This document shows, one piece after another, positions 38,320 to 47,422 of a DNA stretch of 64,000 nt. The DNA is taken from positions 1,278,359-1,342,358 of the forward strand of contig KB235926.1 of assembly GCA_000332255.1 (NCBI GenBank), given 5' to 3'. The stretch's first letter is position 1. Each line of letters begins with the position of its first letter. The stretch comes from a cyanobacterium PCC 7702 (GTDB taxonomy: Bacteria > Cyanobacteriota > Cyanobacteriia > Cyanobacteriales > Nostocaceae). The notes below the pieces were generated by a model, which saw nothing but the letters and a program-made list of their open reading frames with translations, was not told where the DNA came from and searched no databases. A program made the position numbers and the translations under genes.

Positions 38320-39612
38320 CTACTCCTGTTCGGGAGCGTATTGTTCTTCTTCTCGATTTTTATACTTTAATTCCTCCTTCTTTAGGTCCTCTTCTACATC
38401 ATCTTCTACTTCTTCATCTACCTCTTCCGGTCTGTATTTTGCTCTTGCTTCGGCAAATTTAGCGTCTTCAGCTGCGTAATCGTACTTAGCCTTATCTTTG
38501 ATATCAATTTTCCAACCGGTTAAGCGAGCAGCCAAACGTACATTTTGTCCTTCTTTACCAATTGCTAAACTCAGCTGATCTTCTGCTACAAGTACGTGGG
38601 TTTGTCTTGTTTCTGGATCCATGAGGCGCACTTCATCTACTCGTGCTGGACTGAGGGCGTTAGCAATGTAGGTAGCAGGGTCTGGCGACCAGCGAATCAC
38701 GTCGATTTTTTCACCTCGCAATTCATTGACTACTACTTGAATTCGCGATCCCCTGGCTCCTATACAAGCACCTACCGGATCTACATCTCGATCGAGGGTA
38801 TCTACGGCAATTTTAGTTCGAGGTCCGACGTGACGGGATGGGGGGTTAGCTTCCCGCGCCACTGCGACAATTCGCACGACTTCGTCCTCTATTTCCGGTA
38901 CTTCGTTGGCAAATAAATAAACTACCAAGCCAGCATCTGCACGCGATACCAATAATTGCGGTCCCCGTTGTTGCCCTTGAGAGACTTTTTTCAAATAAAC
39001 TTTAAACGTAGCGCCGATGCGGTAATTATCGTTGGGTAGCTGTTCGCGTTTCGGTAGTTCGGCTTCTACCTCGGGTTGACCAAAGCCACTGCTTACAGCC
39101 ATGATTACAGATTGCCGTTCAAACCGCAGTACTCTTGCTTGTAATACGGTACCTTCTAAGTCTTGGAATTCTTCTTGAATTAGCTGGCGTTGCTGATCCC
39201 GCAGTTTTTGTGCCAAGACTTGTTTGGTTTGCATTGCAGCCATTCGCCCAAACTCTCCTTGGTCTGGGGTGACATCCAGTACTACTTCCTGTCCTAGTTG
39301 TGCTTCTTCTCCTCCCATTTCTTGAACTTGTTGGAGGGCTATTTCATGGTCACTGTTGGTAACTTTTTCAACTATAGTTTTGGTAGAAACGATGCGAAAG
39401 CCTTCTTCTTCTATATCTAGTTGCACGTCAAAATTATCGAAGTAATCGTCGTCAAAATGTTTTCTGTCTAGGTTTTGGGCTCGACGATAACGTTCGTATC
39501 CTTTTAGCAGTGCTTCTCTTATGGCTGCTTGTACTGCAGTTTTAGGTAAATTACGCTCCCGACTTATACTTTCAATTAACTCTTTTAATCCTGGTAAACT
39601 TACCATTGACAT
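38320..39612 (-). CDS. nusA: Transcription termination/antitermination protein NusA
   Basis: NusA modulates RNA polymerase pausing and termination. The 430-residue protein has an N-terminal RNAP-binding domain (LKELIESISRERNLPKTAVQAAIREALLKGYER), an S1 domain (LEGTVLQARVLRFERQSVIM), then two KH domains (DPVGACIGARGSRIQVVVNEL and LAIGKEGQNVRLAARLTGWKID). It ends in an acidic tail (EEVDEEVEDDVEEDLKKEEL), as in cyanobacteria. The start is the ATG at 39612, with AGGAG 7 nt upstream; a second ATG lies 6 bp further in. Confidence 0.97.
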   Translation of the reverse strand: MSMVSLPGLKELIESISRERNLPKTAVQAAIREALLKGYERYRRAQNLDRKHFDDDYFDNFDVQLDIEEEGFRIVSTKTIVEKVTNSDHEIALQQVQEMGGEEAQLGQEVVLDVTPDQGEFGRMAAMQTKQVLAQKLRDQQRQLIQEEFQDLEGTVLQARVLRFERQSVIMAVSSGFGQPEVEAELPKREQLPNDNYRIGATFKVYLKKVSQGQQRGPQLLVSRADAGLVVYLFANEVPEIEDEVVRIVAVAREANPPSRHVGPRTKIAVDTLDRDVDPVGACIGARGSRIQVVVNELRGEKIDVIRWSPDPATYIANALSPARVDEVRLMDPETRQTHVLVAEDQLSLAIGKEGQNVRLAARLTGWKIDIKDKAKYDYAAEDAKFAEARAKYRPEEVDEEVEDDVEEDLKKEELKYKNREEEQYAPEQE

Positions 39613-39619
39613 AAGCGAT

Positions 39620-39624
39620 CTCCT
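39620..39624 (-). promoter_or_regulatory. Ribosome binding site of nusA
   Basis: AGGAG on the minus strand, 7 nt before the ATG at 39612, selects this ATG over the one two codons later. Confidence 0.7.
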
Positions 39625-39633
39625 GAAAAAATA

Positions 39634-39768
39634 GGGATAAGGGACTAAAAAGAAAGGGATTTGGGACTGGGGACTAGAAAAAAGCAGTTGGGTGTTGTCT
39701 TTTCTGCTTGTTCTAGTCTCTAGTTCCTTACCTGTAGTCCCTAACTTCTAGCCCCTAAGCTTTAGTCC
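39634..39768. repeat. Clustered GGGACT-type inverted repeats between nusA and rimP
   Basis: The spacer contains repeated GGGACT/AGTCCC motifs. The main palindrome pairs 39663-39687 (GGGACTGGGGACTAG...) with 39704-39727 (ending CTAGTCTCTAGTTCC), imperfect, over about 24 bp. Related half-sites lie at 39634-39655 and 39732-39768 (TAGTCCC, TAGCCCC, TAGTCC). This is the dispersed-repeat style common in Nostocales spacers. Confidence 0.75.
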
Positions 39769-39776
39769 TTGTTTGT

Positions 39777-40238
39777 TTATCGACGCTCATCCAGCCGCAC
39801 TTTGGTAATTTGAACGCGGGGTATGGCGATCGCGCGGCCTTTTTGGTTGAGGTAAACAGATGTCTCATCTCGCCGAATTAACTGGCCAGTCCACTCTTGC
39901 TGTCCTTCGTAGGGTGGAAAAGTAGAAACGATCACGGGAAACCCTTTAAAGGAAATATACTCTCGGTCTGTAGTTAGTTGCCGGGAGATGCCGGGACTGG
40001 ACACTTCCAAGATATAGGCATCTACAATAATTTCCGCCTTGTCTAAGATAACTTCTAAAGCGCGACTCATCCGCTCGCAATCATCTAAACCAGTTTCCTG
40101 GTGAGGATTGCGGATATCTACTCGCAAAACTGGCGGACGTTGGTTGGTGTGGAAGACTACTCCAACCACTTCCAATCCTAGTTCTTCTGCTACCGGTGCA
40201 GCTAAATCTAGAATTTGTGAGACTAAGGGATGAGCCAT
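39777..40238 (-). CDS. rimP: Ribosome maturation factor RimP
   Basis: RimP assists 30S subunit assembly. The 153-residue protein has [47 protein letters not shown] and [14 protein letters not shown], all typical. The start is the ATG at 40238; the open frame goes 10 codons further but that start is less likely. It opens the rimP-nusA-ylxR-infB cluster on the minus strand, 164 bp before nusA, with the GGGACT repeats in between. Confidence 0.94.
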   Translation of the reverse strand: MAHPLVSQILDLAAPVAEELGLEVVGVVFHTNQRPPVLRVDIRNPHQETGLDDCERMSRALEVILDKAEIIVDAYILEVSSPGISRQLTTDREYISFKGFPVIVSTFPPYEGQQEWTGQLIRRDETSVYLNQKGRAIAIPRVQITKVRLDERR

Positions 40239-40436
40239 GTGACGACTCCAACAAAAAAAGTGGGTCACTACCCACTTCCTGCGATAGGGATATCTTCCAA
40301 GAAGTCTTGTGGCAAATCAATGTTGATTTGCTTCCAATTCGATTGTAGCGCATTTTAGCAAGGAAACAAAGTAAGAAATAATTTCTTTTTTCTCTATCTC
40401 CAGATAGAAATTTCTGCGCGCACATCAATAACAACT

Positions 40437-41879
40437 TTAAGAGGATTGTTTGCTATCGATCTGCCGTTTAGTAGCAGCAGGCACGTACATGCCTCGTAGC
40501 TGCCTGGTCTGCTCTACAATTTTTTCAAAATCTTCCTGAGACAGCCTTTGCACGTAGTTAATCTTGATTTCCTCTAAAAAATCTACAAGCAAGCTTTGTA
40601 ATTGTGAAAGTACTTGTTGTTTTTGTATTTCCGTTCCCAAGGTTTGGCAAAAGCTTTGGATTAGTTGATTCCAGAGCTTGGCGGCGATGGGGTCTTCGAC
40701 AACGCTGACTAAAGCATTGTAAAGATTAGTGGCAATTTGAATTGCTAGTTGCTCGCTCAGTTGGGTTTCTATGCGCGTGACACCGGGAATTTGTTGCAAG
40801 GTACGGGAGACGGGAGCATTGTTTAATGCTTCAGAAATGTTGTAGCGTAAAATTGCGGTTACCTCTGGCTTGATTGTCGGTAAGACCTTATAGATAATAG
40901 TTTCTGTCAAGATGGTCGAGATCGCTTCGATTTCATTAGTATTATTAATATCTATGTAGGGACGCAAGCTTTCTTTTTTGAAAAGCCAGCTAGTTATTTC
41001 ACCAGTTTGTATCGAATTTTGCAGCTGGTTAATTACCCTGACAATAACGATTTCTGTAATTTCTTCTGCGAAACTTACGATTACACCCAAATGAATTTGT
41101 TGTCTGAGCGGCTGCAAATTTAATAGTTTTGCTTTGTCGAGACGAATAGTTACCGGTATAACCCGCAACCATCGCCAAAATGGTAGCAATAACAATAAAT
41201 TGTACCAGCGCCAGAGAATAGCATTTAACCAGCTAAAAGTATGATAGCGTCTTTTTACATAATAGGTGTTAGCAAAAAATTCTACAGCAAATACTAATAC
41301 AAACGGTAAATCAATCATCCAAAAACGATCGATAGGCTGGCCGTTTTCTCCGATTTGTCGAAAGTAGTTACTAGCTATTAAAGGTCGAATTTGTTGATTA
41401 AAAAAATTAATTTCTCGAAGCCAGCCGTGTTGTAATAAATACTTCTGACTCCAGAAAGTAGCAAAGGCTTGTTTGGCAGATTCTTGCTGGAGGCGATCGC
41501 GCATTTTGTTTTTGATTTTTTCCAAAGTACCGCTTTTCCCCGCTGCCGCAAACGGATCGTTATTAATCATCTCGATGCTCAGTTGAGCCAGTTTCTCCAG
41601 TTTGGCATTTGCTAGCGGTGACTCCAGTCCGTTCTTGCTTACCACCTGTTGCAGTTGCTCCACAGTTTGGAGGTATCTTTCCGTTTCTCTGTGGGGTTCA
41701 ATACCTTTAACAGGATCGTAGATGCGAACAATCTCTGGAAGATAACGCAAGTAGAAATCACGCCAAGGAATGTAACTCAAATTAAACAAAACTAGTCCTA
41801 AATTTATGGTGGCAATAATTGCCATTAACCGTTCTATCCACAAGTAGTAAGGCCGCCGGGGTAATTTTTGTTCAACCAT
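40437..41879 (-). CDS. Unrecognised membrane protein with an S4-like basic helix
   Basis: This 480-residue protein is not recognised. An N-terminal hydrophobic segment (residues 13-32) is followed by a long helical, probably periplasmic stretch. A second membrane cluster is at about residues 190-260: WMIDLPFVLVFAVEFFANTYYVKRRY, then LLLLLPFWRWLRVIPVTIRLDKAK. The last part, with basic residues in a helix (RWLRVIPVTIRL), resembles the S3-S4 paddle of voltage sensors, but no pore motif is seen. The remaining 220 residues are soluble amphipathic helices. It is a single gene downstream of no co-oriented partner and upstream of rimP by 198 bp. Ion-channel relatedness is speculation. Confidence 0.75.
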   Translation of the reverse strand: MVEQKLPRRPYYLWIERLMAIIATINLGLVLFNLSYIPWRDFYLRYLPEIVRIYDPVKGIEPHRETERYLQTVEQLQQVVSKNGLESPLANAKLEKLAQLSIEMINNDPFAAAGKSGTLEKIKNKMRDRLQQESAKQAFATFWSQKYLLQHGWLREINFFNQQIRPLIASNYFRQIGENGQPIDRFWMIDLPFVLVFAVEFFANTYYVKRRYHTFSWLNAILWRWYNLLLLLPFWRWLRVIPVTIRLDKAKLLNLQPLRQQIHLGVIVSFAEEITEIVIVRVINQLQNSIQTGEITSWLFKKESLRPYIDINNTNEIEAISTILTETIIYKVLPTIKPEVTAILRYNISEALNNAPVSRTLQQIPGVTRIETQLSEQLAIQIATNLYNALVSVVEDPIAAKLWNQLIQSFCQTLGTEIQKQQVLSQLQSLLVDFLEEIKINYVQRLSQEDFEKIVEQTRQLRGMYVPAATKRQIDSKQSS

Positions 41880-42132
41880 TTATTTTTCGCTGGCAAAATT
41901 TTTAGCCAAGTAATCAGTTACATATATTGATAGTATTTACTCAGGTTGGTATAAAAATTACTACTTAGTATGGATAAATGGAGAAGTCGAAACTGAAAAA
42001 CTAACTAATTTTAACTGATATGGGCAAAATGAATCAAAATCATTAATAATCAAGGAAACAGATGTGAAATAAATTTACAAAGCATCTGTTTACGTTCATG
42101 TTTTGCAAAATTCACCAAAAGGAGTTTAACTT

Positions 42133-42768
42133 ATGTGGTGTGGGTTTGGAAAATCAAGCGCGAGCATAGCCGTTGTCTGTCTGATGGCAGCAAGTGTAGC
42201 GATCGCTGACTCTGCTATGGCTGTGCGCCAACGTAACTATACTCCCCGGCAATTTCGTGCGTTGTTGCACGGACTGGGCTATAACATTCAAGTATCAGAT
42301 GCGCCTCTGACAGCTGCAGATGCTAAAAAAGCTATTCAGGAATTTCAAAAGGGGTACAAAATCCAGCCTGCTGATGGTGTTGCAGGACCAAAAACCCAAG
42401 ATTTCGCAGCGAACATTGTGGAAATTTTACAGGCAAACTTGAATCTAGTACTTAAACCCGCTACTCCCCTTCCTAAAAATCAATACTACGGACCGCAAAC
42501 GGAAGCGGCTGTAAGACAATATCAGAAAAAAGTAGGACTCAAAGAAACAGGAATAGCTGATTTAGCCTTACGCCAAAGGCTTGATAAAGAAGCAAAGGAA
42601 ATCTTGAAACAGCCTGCACCTACTCCTACATCGACACCAACACCGACAGCATCGCCAACACCAAGAACAACAACTACCCCTAAAAAGTCTCCAACACCAA
42701 GAACAACAACTACCCCTAAGACTTCTCCAACACCAACATCAACAGCAACACCGACAAAAACTCCTTAA
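42133..42768 (+). CDS. Secreted peptidoglycan-binding protein with a Thr/Pro-rich tail
   Basis: The N-terminus is a signal peptide (hydrophobic core IAVVCLMAASVAIA, cleavage near SAMA-VRQ). Residues about 33-150 hold two peptidoglycan-binding units: ADAKKAIQEFQKGYKIQPADG and EAAVRQYQKKVGLKETGIAD. The C-terminal 50 residues are a Thr/Ser/Pro repeat (TPTPTASPTPRTTTTPKK), encoded partly by two 36 bp tandem copies at 42655-42726. It is probably in the periplasm or wall. No catalytic domain is attached. The ATG has AGGAG 8-9 nt upstream. Confidence 0.88.
   Translation: MWCGFGKSSASIAVVCLMAASVAIADSAMAVRQRNYTPRQFRALLHGLGYNIQVSDAPLTAADAKKAIQEFQKGYKIQPADGVAGPKTQDFAANIVEILQANLNLVLKPATPLPKNQYYGPQTEAAVRQYQKKVGLKETGIADLALRQRLDKEAKEILKQPAPTPTSTPTPTASPTPRTTTTPKKSPTPRTTTTPKTSPTPTSTATPTKTP
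42655..42726 (+). repeat. Two 36 bp tandem repeats coding the Thr/Pro tail
   Basis: Units 42655-42690 and 42691-42726 differ at three positions near their ends. Each encodes SPTPRTTTTPK-type sequence. This is a likely slippage site for length variation of the linker. Confidence 0.8.
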
Positions 42769-42958
42769 GTGCCAATACGGTTATAGTGCGGTAGTTAGTT
42801 GTTAAATTTTATACTTTTTCCTATTTCCTACACGCTTGCACAGTGGGGTGTAGGGAACCTAGAAAAGGTACAAGGAAGTGAATACCCCGTGCTCTAGTAG
42901 ATGCTCTCAAGTAAACTTTATGAAACACTCTGGCGTGGGGAACTTTCTTTTCTGTCTG

Positions 42959-43852
42959 TTACATTTTCTGCTCTGGTTCTTCTAACGGTCTTCCCTTGGG
43001 AATCGGTAAAAGCGGACGGCGATCGTCATAAGGCATGGGAATGTACTGCACGGTAGGACGTCCACCTTGCGGTTGGGGATACAACTCCATGAGTTCGTAA
43101 ACAATGCGAGGTAGTCCTACCGTTACAGGTAAGCCCATTTCTGTTGCTTCCTCCACGGTAATAGGATAGTCGTGGGTAACTCGTCCAGTGGTCAAAGCAT
43201 CAACGATATTTTCAATATTTTCTGGCTTGACTTTCTGTTTGGGTATGCTATCTTTAAGCAAAGTCCGGACGAAACGCTGTACCTGCTGAATAGCTTTGCG
43301 TGCCAGATCGGCCATGATTAGAGTTTGGTCATCGATTTCAGCTATGGGCTTGTCCTCTAGCACTTTGAGAACGCTAGCAGCGGGAAAGTTCCCCAGTTGA
43401 GGATCGACTGGTCCTAAAACTGCATTAGCGTCCATAATTATTTCATCGGCAGCAAGGGCAAGCATCGTACCGCCACTCATGGCGTAGTGGGGTACGAATA
43501 CTGTTACTTTGGAGGGATGACGAATTAATGCTCTGGCAATTTGCTCGGTTGCCAAGACTAAACCACCAGGAGTATGCAAAATTAAATCAATGGGGATTTC
43601 CGGGGGAGTAAGGCGAATAGCTCGCAGAATCTGCTCGGAGTCTTCTATGGTAATGTAGCGCGATATGGGTATTCCCAGCAGACTTATAGACTCTTGGCGG
43701 TGAATGAGTAAAATAACTCGGCTTTTGCGCTGCTGTTGAAATTCTTGGATAGTGCGGAAGCGACGATACTCGATTTGACGTTTCTGCCAAATAGGTTGCA
43801 GTGACGACAAAAGCAAAAAGATCCAAAATAAATCGCCAATACCAAAGCCCAT
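42959..43852 (-). CDS. SDH family ClpP-fold serine protease-like membrane protein
   Basis: The 297-residue protein starts with an N-terminal membrane helix (FWIFLLLSSLQPIW). A ClpP/crotonase-type domain follows: IDLILHTPGGLVLATEQIARAL, the likely nucleophile Ser in AMSGGTMLALAADEIIMDANAVLGPVDPQ, and a helical C-terminus. This matches the SDH_sah (serine dehydrogenase-like proteinase) family, a membrane protease related to SppA. Its substrate is unknown. It is read on the minus strand, convergent with the peptidoglycan-binding gene, and lies 110 bp after the kinase/WD40 gene. Confidence 0.88.
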   Translation of the reverse strand: MGFGIGDLFWIFLLLSSLQPIWQKRQIEYRRFRTIQEFQQQRKSRVILLIHRQESISLLGIPISRYITIEDSEQILRAIRLTPPEIPIDLILHTPGGLVLATEQIARALIRHPSKVTVFVPHYAMSGGTMLALAADEIIMDANAVLGPVDPQLGNFPAASVLKVLEDKPIAEIDDQTLIMADLARKAIQQVQRFVRTLLKDSIPKQKVKPENIENIVDALTTGRVTHDYPITVEEATEMGLPVTVGLPRIVYELMELYPQPQGGRPTVQYIPMPYDDRRPLLPIPKGRPLEEPEQKM

Positions 43853-43889
43853 AAAAAATATTTTTATTTTTATTCAAGTTTGTTGTTTT

Positions 43890-43959
43890 CCCAATTATAC
43901 AAGAGGCTATAAACTTAGCCGCGTTCGACTGGGCCAGTCGAACTGAAGAAATAATTGGG
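43890..43959. repeat. 70 bp nested inverted-repeat element
   Basis: An outer inverted repeat CCCAATTAT (43890-43898)/ATAATTGGG (43951-43959) encloses a perfect inner palindrome GTTCGACTGG (43923-43932)/CCAGTCGAAC (43934-43943) with a 1 nt centre. The element ends 4 bp before the WD40-kinase stop codon, so it may form its 3' structure. Confidence 0.7.
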
Positions 43960-43962
43960 CAA

Positions 43963-45756
43963 TTATGCTTGCGATCGCCAAATTTTTACCGTGTCGTCAT
44001 CGCTTCCGCTCACCAGGGTTTTTCCATCAGGACTAAAGGCAACTGCTCTGACGTAATTAGAATGCCCTGTAAGAGTAGAAATATTTCTACCTGTATTGAC
44101 ATGCCAAATTTTAATAGTTTGATCCCAACTACCACTAGCTAGCAGTTGACCGTCTGGACTAAAAGCAACTGACCATACCGAGTTAAAATGTCCGGTGAAG
44201 GTACGAATTTCTTTGCCTGTATTTACCTGCCACAATTTGATAGTACAATCACCGCTGCCGCTGGCGAGAAATTCTCCGTCTGGACTAAAGGCGACGGCGT
44301 TGACAAAAAAGGAATGACCCACAAGAGTACGAATTTCTCTGCCTGTAGTTGCATGCCAAAGTTTAATGGTATAGTCAGCACTACCACTAGCTAAAGTTTC
44401 CCCATCCGGACTCCAAGCAACAGCACACACAGAATCAGTGTGACCTGTTAAAGTTCGAATTTCTCTTCCGGAAACTACCTGCCATATTTTCATGCTGCAG
44501 TCAGCGCTAGCACTAGCAATTAACTGTCCGTCTGGATTAAAAACCACAGAATTCACGCAGTTGGTGTGACCCTTAAAAGTGCAGACTTCTTTACCAGAAC
44601 TGACAAGCCACAATTTAATAGTTTCATCCCAACTACCGCTAGCAAGAAGTTCCCCGTCAGCGCTGAAGCAAACAGCTTGAACCATGCTGGAATGACCGGA
44701 GAACCAACGACCAAGCGTGCGCAGTAGTTTCCCTGTACTTAGTTGCCAAAGTTTAATACTGTTGTCACTGCTAACGCTAGCTATTATTTGTCCGTCAGAG
44801 CTGATGGCAATAGCCTGAACCATGCTAGTATGACCTTTGAGGGTATGGGTACACTGCCATTGTGTTTGCCCTGTAAAAACATTGTTAGTAGTTATGATTT
44901 TTGTGGGGGGTGGGAGAATTAAATTTTCCTCAAAGTCCGAATCTAGTAAATTCAGCCATTCTTGTACGGTCTGGGGACGATATTTGGGCTGAAATTCCAT
45001 TCCCCGCAAAATCGCATGAGCGGTCTTGCTACTGAGGTTGGGGTTAAAATATTTTGGGGATTCTAGAGGAATGTTTTGACGTCTTTCATCCGCACTGGTT
45101 GGTACTACTCCAGTTACCAAGGTGTATAAAGTAGCAGCTAGACCGTAAATATCAATGTATTCTCCTCGGAGTGCTTCCAATTCATACTGTTCAGGGGGAG
45201 CATAACCAGGAGTGCGATAAACTGTATGCTTTTGAATAACATTAGGAATAAATTCTCTGGCAATACCGAAGTCTATTAGGACTGCTTCTGATTTCCCAGA
45301 TCGGACCATGATGTTGCGTGGCTTGATATCCCTGTGTAGCAAGCCTTTACGGTGAACTATCGCCACGGCCTGGCCAATTTGCCGAATGTACAGCAGTGCT
45401 TCTGATTCTGCCAATACTCCTACCCGTTGCAGACGCCTTCCCAAGTCCTCACCTTCGATATACTCCATTACCATGCAGGGCATAGTTCCTTCATCGAAGA
45501 TATTCTCTATTTGTACTATGTGGGGGTGGCGACATACAGCCAACCTTACAGCTTCATCTCGAAAGTTTAGCCTTAATTTATCTCGGTGGGGTCTCCAGGC
45601 GGGGTTGTTAAGGATTTCCTCTTTTAAGGTTTTTATTACCCGTAACTCACCATGTTCATTTTTGGCGAGATAAGTGATACCAATTCCACCTTCACCTAGT
45701 TTTCTTTCGATAATAAAGCGTCCCCCAAATAACCGCTGTCCCGGATGCCAGACCAT
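43963..45756 (-). CDS. Ser/Thr protein kinase fused to a seven-bladed WD40 propeller
   Basis: The N-terminal kinase (residues about 12-265) has a glycine loop KLGEGGIGITYLA, Lys in RVIKTLKEE, catalytic LLHRDIKPRNIMV, LIDFGIAR and the P+1 segment TPGYAPPEQYE. After a short linker, seven WD40 units make a full propeller. Each ends in a DxxIKLW/IW-type motif, for example GHTDSVCAVAWSPDGETLAS, and the last ends in DDTVKIW. Kinase-WD40 fusions are common in filamentous cyanobacteria, with the propeller thought to bring partners. It is alone on its transcript, with the nested palindrome after the stop. Confidence 0.93.
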   Translation of the reverse strand: MVWHPGQRLFGGRFIIERKLGEGGIGITYLAKNEHGELRVIKTLKEEILNNPAWRPHRDKLRLNFRDEAVRLAVCRHPHIVQIENIFDEGTMPCMVMEYIEGEDLGRRLQRVGVLAESEALLYIRQIGQAVAIVHRKGLLHRDIKPRNIMVRSGKSEAVLIDFGIAREFIPNVIQKHTVYRTPGYAPPEQYELEALRGEYIDIYGLAATLYTLVTGVVPTSADERRQNIPLESPKYFNPNLSSKTAHAILRGMEFQPKYRPQTVQEWLNLLDSDFEENLILPPPTKIITTNNVFTGQTQWQCTHTLKGHTSMVQAIAISSDGQIIASVSSDNSIKLWQLSTGKLLRTLGRWFSGHSSMVQAVCFSADGELLASGSWDETIKLWLVSSGKEVCTFKGHTNCVNSVVFNPDGQLIASASADCSMKIWQVVSGREIRTLTGHTDSVCAVAWSPDGETLASGSADYTIKLWHATTGREIRTLVGHSFFVNAVAFSPDGEFLASGSGDCTIKLWQVNTGKEIRTFTGHFNSVWSVAFSPDGQLLASGSWDQTIKIWHVNTGRNISTLTGHSNYVRAVAFSPDGKTLVSGSDDDTVKIWRSQA

Positions 45757-46494
45757 TAGTATTGCAATTAGATTCTACTATTTATTTTGACATGACAGCC
45801 CAATATAGTTTGAAGGCGATTCTATGGCATCATCCTGAAATCGCCTCTCCCTTTGAATAGATATAGCTTCGTTACGTGCTCAAGTAATTTCTCAACTTCC
45901 AATCTCTGCTGAAGACTTTTTGTTGAAAAAGGGAAAATAAATTTAGTGACAATAAACTCATAAACTGGCGTAACAAGTATAGCATAAAAATTCTTCCATT
46001 TCTGGCAACAGATATAGTCAGGTTAAGCTTGGAAAAAAATATCAAAACTAGACACTTTATTAAAAATTCTTAATTAACTTCTGAAAAAGATGCAGCAGCA
46101 AGGATGCTACTTTCAGGGTGCGGTATTCAAATCAGCAATAGAAATAGAGTTTTGAAAGCTTTCGAGGGAGTTTTTTTGTGGGGGAAGACTACATTACCAA
46201 TTTTGTTCCTCTACCTTGCCTGTATTTTCTGAAATCATTGCTGGCAAGCTTGTATAGATTTACTACACGATACTTGCGGTTCGCAAAAATTAACTTAAGT
46301 GAAATTAAATTTAATTTCCAAATAATATTCAAGACCGCATGCGATCGCCTGTTTTTGCATGTACTATACTTACAAGTATCAAAAAAAGTGTAAAAAATCT
46401 CTCTGTTTTGAGAGGCAGAGATATTATTTGAAACTTCTTGATAAAAATAACGTTATAGGCAAAATTTTTTAGCATTTTTCAGCGGGCTTTGATT
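45757..46494. other. Long AT-rich intergenic region
   Basis: This spacer of about 740 bp separates the divergent WD40-kinase and DUF3365 genes. A 71-codon plus-strand frame (46178-46393) is open but unconvincing. Alternative short hairpins (ATCTCT 46397-46402/AGAGAT 46417-46422; CTCTC/GAGAG inside) lie about 75 bp upstream of the DUF3365 gene. No other structure is evident. Promoters for both genes must be here. Confidence 0.55.
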
Positions 46495-47412
46495 ATGTTA
46501 CAGAACTTGCAGTTGAGACAAAAATTTACAATTCTACTACTGGTAATTTTAATAGTGGGTTTGAGCTTGAGTGGTCTAGCTTTATCTTACCTACTCAGAC
46601 AAAATGCCAAAGAAGAAATTACCTCTACAGCTTTTATGCTGATGGAAACCATGATTTCTGTTCGCCAATATACAAGTAGTCAAGTTAATCCAGTACTAGT
46701 CGATAAATTAAATACTGAATTTTTACCGCAAAGCGTACCTGGATATTCGGCTAGAGAAGTTTTTGAGAATTTGCGAAACAAAACTGGCTATCGAGACTTT
46801 TTTTACAAAGAAGCAACCCTGAATCCAACCAATCTGAGAGATAAAGCCGATAATTTTGAAACACAAATTATCGAGAGATTTAGAAAAGACAATAAATTAA
46901 AACAACTGAGCGGATTTCGAACGCTACCAGGTGGAGATGTTTTCTATACAGCTCGTCCTTTAATAGTCTCGGAACAAAAGTGCTTGGAATGTCACGACAC
47001 ACCTGAAAGAGCGCCTAAAAGTATGATTGCTCGCTACGGTACAGCTGGTGGATTTAACTGGAAACTAGGGGAAATAATTGGTGCTCAGATCATTACCGTA
47101 CCAGCTACGAAAGTGATCCAAAAAGCCAATCAATCTTCTGTTTTTATTGTCGGATTAGTGTCTGTTGTTTTTGTCATTGTTATCTTTTTAGTTAATGTCT
47201 TTTTAAATCGACAGGTAGTGCGTCCTCTCAAACGCATAACTCGCGTAGCAGAAGAAGTTAGCACCGGACACATGGATGTTGAATTTGAGCAATTATCTAA
47301 TGATGAAATTGGTAACCTTGCTAAAGCCTTTAAGCGCATGAAGTTAAGTTTAGAAATGGCTATGAAACGGCTAAAACGCCCTTATGGTAATACCCATGAT
47401 ACAGGAGTTTAA
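46495..47412 (+). CDS. DUF3365 c-haem sensor with HAMP, no output domain
   Basis: The 305-residue protein has an N-terminal membrane helix (residues about 11-33), a periplasmic DUF3365 (Tll0287-like) domain and a second helix (SVFIVGLVSVVFVIVIFLVNVFL). A HAMP domain follows (RPLKRITRVAEEVSTGHMDVE, DEIGNLAKAFKRM). The periplasmic part carries a c-type haem site CLECH with Cys163, Cys166 and His167. The cytoplasmic part ends about 25 residues after HAMP, so there is no kinase, cyclase or chemotaxis output. The ATG at 46495 is preferred over a TTG at 46489. It converges with the kinase gene, leaving 10 bp. A redox or gas sensor is likely, with the partner unknown. Confidence 0.9.
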   Translation: MLQNLQLRQKFTILLLVILIVGLSLSGLALSYLLRQNAKEEITSTAFMLMETMISVRQYTSSQVNPVLVDKLNTEFLPQSVPGYSAREVFENLRNKTGYRDFFYKEATLNPTNLRDKADNFETQIIERFRKDNKLKQLSGFRTLPGGDVFYTARPLIVSEQKCLECHDTPERAPKSMIARYGTAGGFNWKLGEIIGAQIITVPATKVIQKANQSSVFIVGLVSVVFVIVIFLVNVFLNRQVVRPLKRITRVAEEVSTGHMDVEFEQLSNDEIGNLAKAFKRMKLSLEMAMKRLKRPYGNTHDTGV

Positions 47413-47422
47413 ATATTTTTAT

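Noticed and set aside
46178-46393. 71-codon frame in the long spacer before the DUF3365 gene
   Set aside because: AT-rich, unrecognised, and no plausible start signal.
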